Shown: in pieces, positions 60,849-64,000 of the stretch
Position numbering within the stretch: position 1 is the stretch's first letter
How the letters are laid out: each line of letters opens with the position of its first letter
Made by a program: the position numbers and the translations under genes
Assembly: GCF_000238315.3 (NCBI RefSeq)
Contig: NZ_CP011924.1
Span: 1,900,501-1,964,500 of the forward strand
Direction of reading: 5' to 3'
DNA: 64,000 nt
Source of the DNA: Pseudoalteromonas piscicida
GTDB taxonomy: Bacteria > Pseudomonadota > Gammaproteobacteria > Enterobacterales > Alteromonadaceae
The notes under the pieces: model-generated
Seen by the model: the letters and a program-made list of their open reading frames with translations, nothing else
Told to the model about the DNA's origin: nothing
The model's database searches: none

Positions 60849-62912
60849 ATGCGCCACGCCCCACACTTTACGCTCAGTAAAATTTCACTCCTCGTGCTCT
60901 GCACTACCCTTGGCAATCATGCATTAGCCGATGAGGAGAAAATTGAACACATCGAAGTTATTTATAAACGCAGCTCAGTTATTTCAGAAATTACCGAAGA
61001 TGCGCAAAAACTTGTAGACATGCCAGGAGCCATGGGCGACCCGCTCAGGGCTGCTTTTGCTCTACCTGGCGTTGTTGCTGCGGGTGGTTCTATGGGCGCA
61101 CCTGCCGTGCGAGGTTCTTCTCCTGACGACAATATCTTTGAAGTGGACTTTATGCCCGCAGGATATATCTTTCACGATTTCGGCAGCTCTATTTTCAACC
61201 GCAATACAATTCAAGATTTTCAGCTGAATTCTGCCGGATTTGGTACCAGTTACAGCAATGCCACTGGTGCCGTGTTTGACGTCACGCTGCGTAATCCAAA
61301 ATACCAAAATATTGCCACCACACTTGATTTAACCATGTTTAACGCAGGTATTTTTGTTGAAGGTAAAGCAACTGAAAATTCTGCATTCTATGTGTCAGCA
61401 AGAAAAAGTACCCTACCGCTGTTTTTCAGTGATGGCGAGGAGCTTGAGGACGATGATGGCAAGCCAACAGGGATCACCATTAACGATCCACCGGATGATC
61501 ACGATTACCAAGCCAAGTGGCTGTGGGATATCAATGCAAATAATACCTTAACGGTAAATATCAATGGCGCGGAGGATTCGGTTGCGGCTGGGTTTTCAGG
61601 CGCGTCAGATCTTGCCCTTAAAACCCCAGAATATCAGGGCGATGCTCGCTATATTCGTAAATTTAATAGTCAGAACATATTGTGGGACCACTACGCCAAA
61701 GACCTACATATTCGCGCAGGCGTCGGTTATCTCAATCACCAAGCCACTATGCGCTATGGTCAACGCGCGACTTTATCTGATGGCTACTTTGAAAATTTTG
61801 AAGAAGAACAACTCAGTTATAAAGTACGAGCCAGTTATAAACTAAATAAAGAGCAACGTGTCATTGCAGATGCCGGCTACTACGACAAAAAATCCACCTA
61901 CCGCTACGATGCTTTTAACTATGTTTGCACCGAGTTTGACCCCGACTGTGACCTAAATAAAGGAGAAAGGATTAAGGGCACATCGAGTGCTGGAACAGAT
62001 TCTGCCTTTATTGGGGTTAATCACGTTTGGCAATTTTCACCAAACTGGCAAAGTGAATTAGGAATAGTGGGTGAATATTATGACTACAGTGATGAGACGA
62101 TTGTCCATCCACGCCTTGCGCTCAATTACTTCTATAACGATGACACAGTGATCTCAGCCAAGGCTGGCACTTACACCCGCATTCAAGACCTTGAATACAT
62201 ATTACCTGTTGTTGGTAACCCGGAACTTGAAGCTCAGCGTTCAACTCACTATACCTTAGGTTTTAAACAGGAGTTGGATAATGAGTGGTCATATTCCGTC
62301 GAGACCTATTATAAAACCATGGATGACCTGCCAAAAAGTGCCCCCTTATCTCAAGTAAACTATATCAATGGGACTTCCGGTACAGCCTACGGTGTTGATT
62401 TTATTGTTAACAAAAACAAAACCGATGACTGGTATGGTTGGATTGCTGTAAGCCTTGCAAAAAGTGAGCGTGAGGATGAGCTAACTGGCATTAAGCGTGA
62501 CTATTATGCCGATACCCCTTTTATTCTGAATGCCGTGTTCCACTATGACTTTGGTGGAAAGTGGTCTGGAGGCTTTAACTTTACCGCTCGCAGCGGTCAA
62601 GCCTATACCCCAATTGTGGGTGTAAAAGAGAATCCTGAATTTGCGAACCGCTACTTGCCTGTGTATGGCGACCCATTCTCAGAGCGTTTTGACACTTATC
62701 ACCGCCTAGATATTCGTTTTGAACGCAAAACAGAATTATTTGGTCTCGATGGCAAGCTAATTTTGGAGCTAATGAATGCATATGGCCAAGACAATACTGC
62801 CTATGTTGACCTTGACTACGATAGAGTCAAATCAATCAATGATTTATATATAGAAGAGGAAAGCGATGACTTTGAAATGCGTCCTTCTATTGGCTTCAGC
62901 GTAACATTTTAA
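60849..62912 (+). CDS. TonB-dependent outer-membrane receptor
   Basis: This 687-residue receptor has a signal peptide (ISLLVLCTTLGNHALA), a plug domain with FALPGVVAAGGSMGAPAVRG and a 22-strand-type barrel. The barrel includes VVGNPELEAQRSTHYTLGFK (the family's conserved PELxxE region), YADTPFILNAVFHYDFGGKW, and a final strand ending SIGFSVTF. The ligand is unknown; there is no iron or B12 transport gene nearby. The start at 60849 gives a proper signal peptide; an upstream ATG at 60831 adds six residues. Confidence 0.9.
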   Translation: MRHAPHFTLSKISLLVLCTTLGNHALADEEKIEHIEVIYKRSSVISEITEDAQKLVDMPGAMGDPLRAAFALPGVVAAGGSMGAPAVRGSSPDDNIFEVDFMPAGYIFHDFGSSIFNRNTIQDFQLNSAGFGTSYSNATGAVFDVTLRNPKYQNIATTLDLTMFNAGIFVEGKATENSAFYVSARKSTLPLFFSDGEELEDDDGKPTGITINDPPDDHDYQAKWLWDINANNTLTVNINGAEDSVAAGFSGASDLALKTPEYQGDARYIRKFNSQNILWDHYAKDLHIRAGVGYLNHQATMRYGQRATLSDGYFENFEEEQLSYKVRASYKLNKEQRVIADAGYYDKKSTYRYDAFNYVCTEFDPDCDLNKGERIKGTSSAGTDSAFIGVNHVWQFSPNWQSELGIVGEYYDYSDETIVHPRLALNYFYNDDTVISAKAGTYTRIQDLEYILPVVGNPELEAQRSTHYTLGFKQELDNEWSYSVETYYKTMDDLPKSAPLSQVNYINGTSGTAYGVDFIVNKNKTDDWYGWIAVSLAKSEREDELTGIKRDYYADTPFILNAVFHYDFGGKWSGGFNFTARSGQAYTPIVGVKENPEFANRYLPVYGDPFSERFDTYHRLDIRFERKTELFGLDGKLILELMNAYGQDNTAYVDLDYDRVKSINDLYIEEESDDFEMRPSIGFSVTF

Positions 62913-62972
62913 CTTGCCATAGGCGCGCAAGCTCTGCATGATCGCATTTATTTTTATAATGAGAGTCCCTTC

Positions 62973-63251
62973 ATGCCTAAAGCGTGCGCCTATCATATTT
63001 TAGTAAAAACCGAAAAAGAGTGTTTAGACATCAAAGCCAAACTAGCCAAAGGTGCTGACTTTGGCAAATTGGCTAAACAACATTCCCTTTGTCCTTCAAA
63101 AAAGCGCGGTGGCGACCTTGGTGAGTTCAATAAAGGGGATATGGTGAAGGCCTTTGACGATGTGGTATTCAAAAAGCCGTTATTTGAAGTGCACGGCCCT
63201 GTGAAAACCAAGTTCGGCTTCCACTTGATCAAAACCGTCTATCGGAGTTAA
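62973..63251 (+). CDS. ppiC: Parvulin-type peptidyl-prolyl isomerase PpiC
   Basis: A 92-residue cytoplasmic parvulin (E. coli PpiC 93). The domain shows [13 protein letters not shown] at the start, [18 protein letters not shown] in the middle and [17 protein letters not shown] at the end, all core parvulin positions. There is no signal peptide. It is probably monocistronic between the receptor and grxA. Confidence 0.92.
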   Translation: MPKACAYHILVKTEKECLDIKAKLAKGADFGKLAKQHSLCPSKKRGGDLGEFNKGDMVKAFDDVVFKKPLFEVHGPVKTKFGFHLIKTVYRS

Positions 63252-63345
63252 TCGCTTTTTTGGATTAATCTCATCATTTTAACTTAATTTACCTTCATGA
63301 TTAATCCTCTATACTGAAGCTAACCGTTTAGAGGAGAAAAAGAAT

Positions 63346-63609
63346 ATGTTTACTGTTATTTTTGGTCGTGAAGGTTGCCCGTTTTGTGTTCGTGCAAAAG
63401 AAGTGGCTGAGCGTTTAACGCAAGAGCGCGATGACTTCAATTTTCGCTATGTTGACATTATCAAGGAAGGCGTAAGCAAAGCCGATCTTGAAAAGTCAGC
63501 GGGTAAACCTTGCCCTACCGTACCACAGATTTTTATCGACCAAGATCACATTGGCGGCTTTACTGAATTTGAAGCCTATGCAAAAGCAAATTTAGGCCTT
63601 TACCAGTAA
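63346..63609 (+). CDS. grxA: Glutaredoxin 1
   Basis: An 87-residue dithiol glutaredoxin (E. coli GrxA 85). The active site is C11-P-F-C14, the glutathione-binding loop TVPQIFID contains the cis-Pro, and GGFTEFEAY follows. It reduces ribonucleotide reductase and protein disulfides. The ribosome site AGAGGAG is strong. Confidence 0.94.
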   Translation: MFTVIFGREGCPFCVRAKEVAERLTQERDDFNFRYVDIIKEGVSKADLEKSAGKPCPTVPQIFIDQDHIGGFTEFEAYAKANLGLYQ

Positions 63610-63738
63610 ATTAGCAAAATCACATAGATTAAATTTTAACCAATATCAGGCACATATAAAATAGTGTGATTTTATGCAAGCTTTTATTTTATCTTTCCTG
63701 TACAATGCGCGCCTCTTTAAAATAGTTGAGGCGCATTA

Positions 63739-64000
63739 ATGTCAGAACCAGTTACGTTTGAATCTTTAGACCTTTCTCCTGCAATCTTAAAAGCAGTCGA
63801 AGAGCTGGGATATAAAACACCTTCTGAGATCCAAGCTCAATGTATACCGTTATTGCTAGAAAGAAAAGACGTACTGGGACTAGCGCAGACGGGTACAGGT
63901 AAAACGGCAGCATTTGCACTGCCATTGTTAAACCAAGTAGACGCATCCGTTAAACAACCGCAAACTCTTGTGCTTACGCCAACGCGTGAGCTAGCTATTC
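63739..64000 (+). CDS. deaD: DEAD-box RNA helicase DeaD/CsdA (partial, 3' end outside window)
   Basis: The first 87 residues are visible. The Q motif with upstream Phe lies in [20 protein letters not shown] and [17 protein letters not shown], the Walker A motif is [10 protein letters not shown], and motif Ia is PTRELA. The start [14 protein letters not shown] resembles DeaD/CsdA of E. coli more than RhlE or SrmB. These helicases remodel RNA during ribosome assembly and in the cold. The frame is open to the window end. Confidence 0.88.
   Translation, partial: MSEPVTFESLDLSPAILKAVEELGYKTPSEIQAQCIPLLLERKDVLGLAQTGTGKTAAFALPLLNQVDASVKQPQTLVLTPTRELAI

Overview
The window looks like chromosomal DNA of a marine gammaproteobacterium of the Pseudoalteromonas type (Alteromonadales). 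The basis is the conserved gammaproteobacterial blocks (dnaQ/rnhA/methyltransferase/gloB/mltD; yqcA-truC-yqcC with syd and queF nearby; tamA-tamB; metE/metR; rraB; radD), the moderate G+C, and families common in that group (TIGR03503, DUF3549, DUF3301, DUF2310). The genus is inferred from memory of gene content, not from a search.

Layout. 1-3935: SOS mutagenesis operon imuA-imuB-dnaE2 (minus; dnaE2 runs off the left edge) with a perfect LexA box. 4101-5495: tandem array of seven intact tRNA-Asp(GUC) genes plus one broken copy, all minus, next to a duplicated ~220 bp block and behind one strong stringent-type promoter. 5523-11745: TIGR03503 protein, dnaQ, rnhA, a methyltransferase, gloB and mltD. 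11905-15722: a small secreted peptide, yqcA-truC-yqcC, DUF3549-DUF3301 and DUF805. 15894-16439: a non-coding minus-strand stretch with 40 GGA motifs, many in hairpin loops, ending in an intrinsic terminator. This is a CsrB-family RNA with a GacA/UvrY-like box upstream. 16635-21562: GNAT, DUF2789, DUF2310, syd and queF; a 962 bp segment covering most of queF is perfectly duplicated in tandem. 21647-28729: tamA-tamB-binding protein-cyclophilin operon. 28969-32681: rraB, radD, an H-NS-like gene and pyrC. 32867-39606: a GAF-GAF-GGDEF-EAL protein, metE/metR with MetJ operators on both sides, and elyC. 40159-41801: an IS1182-type insertion sequence in a terminator hairpin that is present on both sides.

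41872-56180 is the most interesting part. It holds a chemoreceptor and a set of small envelope or stress genes: a lipoprotein, DUF1328, a PA2169-type bundle protein, MscS, a BON protein, a beta-barrel protein and a YqjD/YqjE/YqjK-like trio. Sigma-54 (-24/-12) promoters can be read in front of three of these units, and a weaker one in front of mscS. A shared palindrome close to TGTAA-N3-TTACA lies upstream of each promoter. A compact signalling operon follows: a phosphatase-diacylglycerol kinase fusion, an NtrC-type sigma-54 activator, a 71-residue lone H-box protein, a CHASE3 sensor kinase, a receiver and a hybrid kinase. I infer that this operon controls the neighbouring sigma-54 genes. mscS carries an in-frame amber codon.

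56181-64000: a small membrane protein, smrA, a 44-residue membrane peptide, a GhrA-like dehydrogenase, an OlsF-like double acyltransferase, a thioredoxin-like protein, a TonB-dependent receptor, a parvulin, grxA and the start of deaD.
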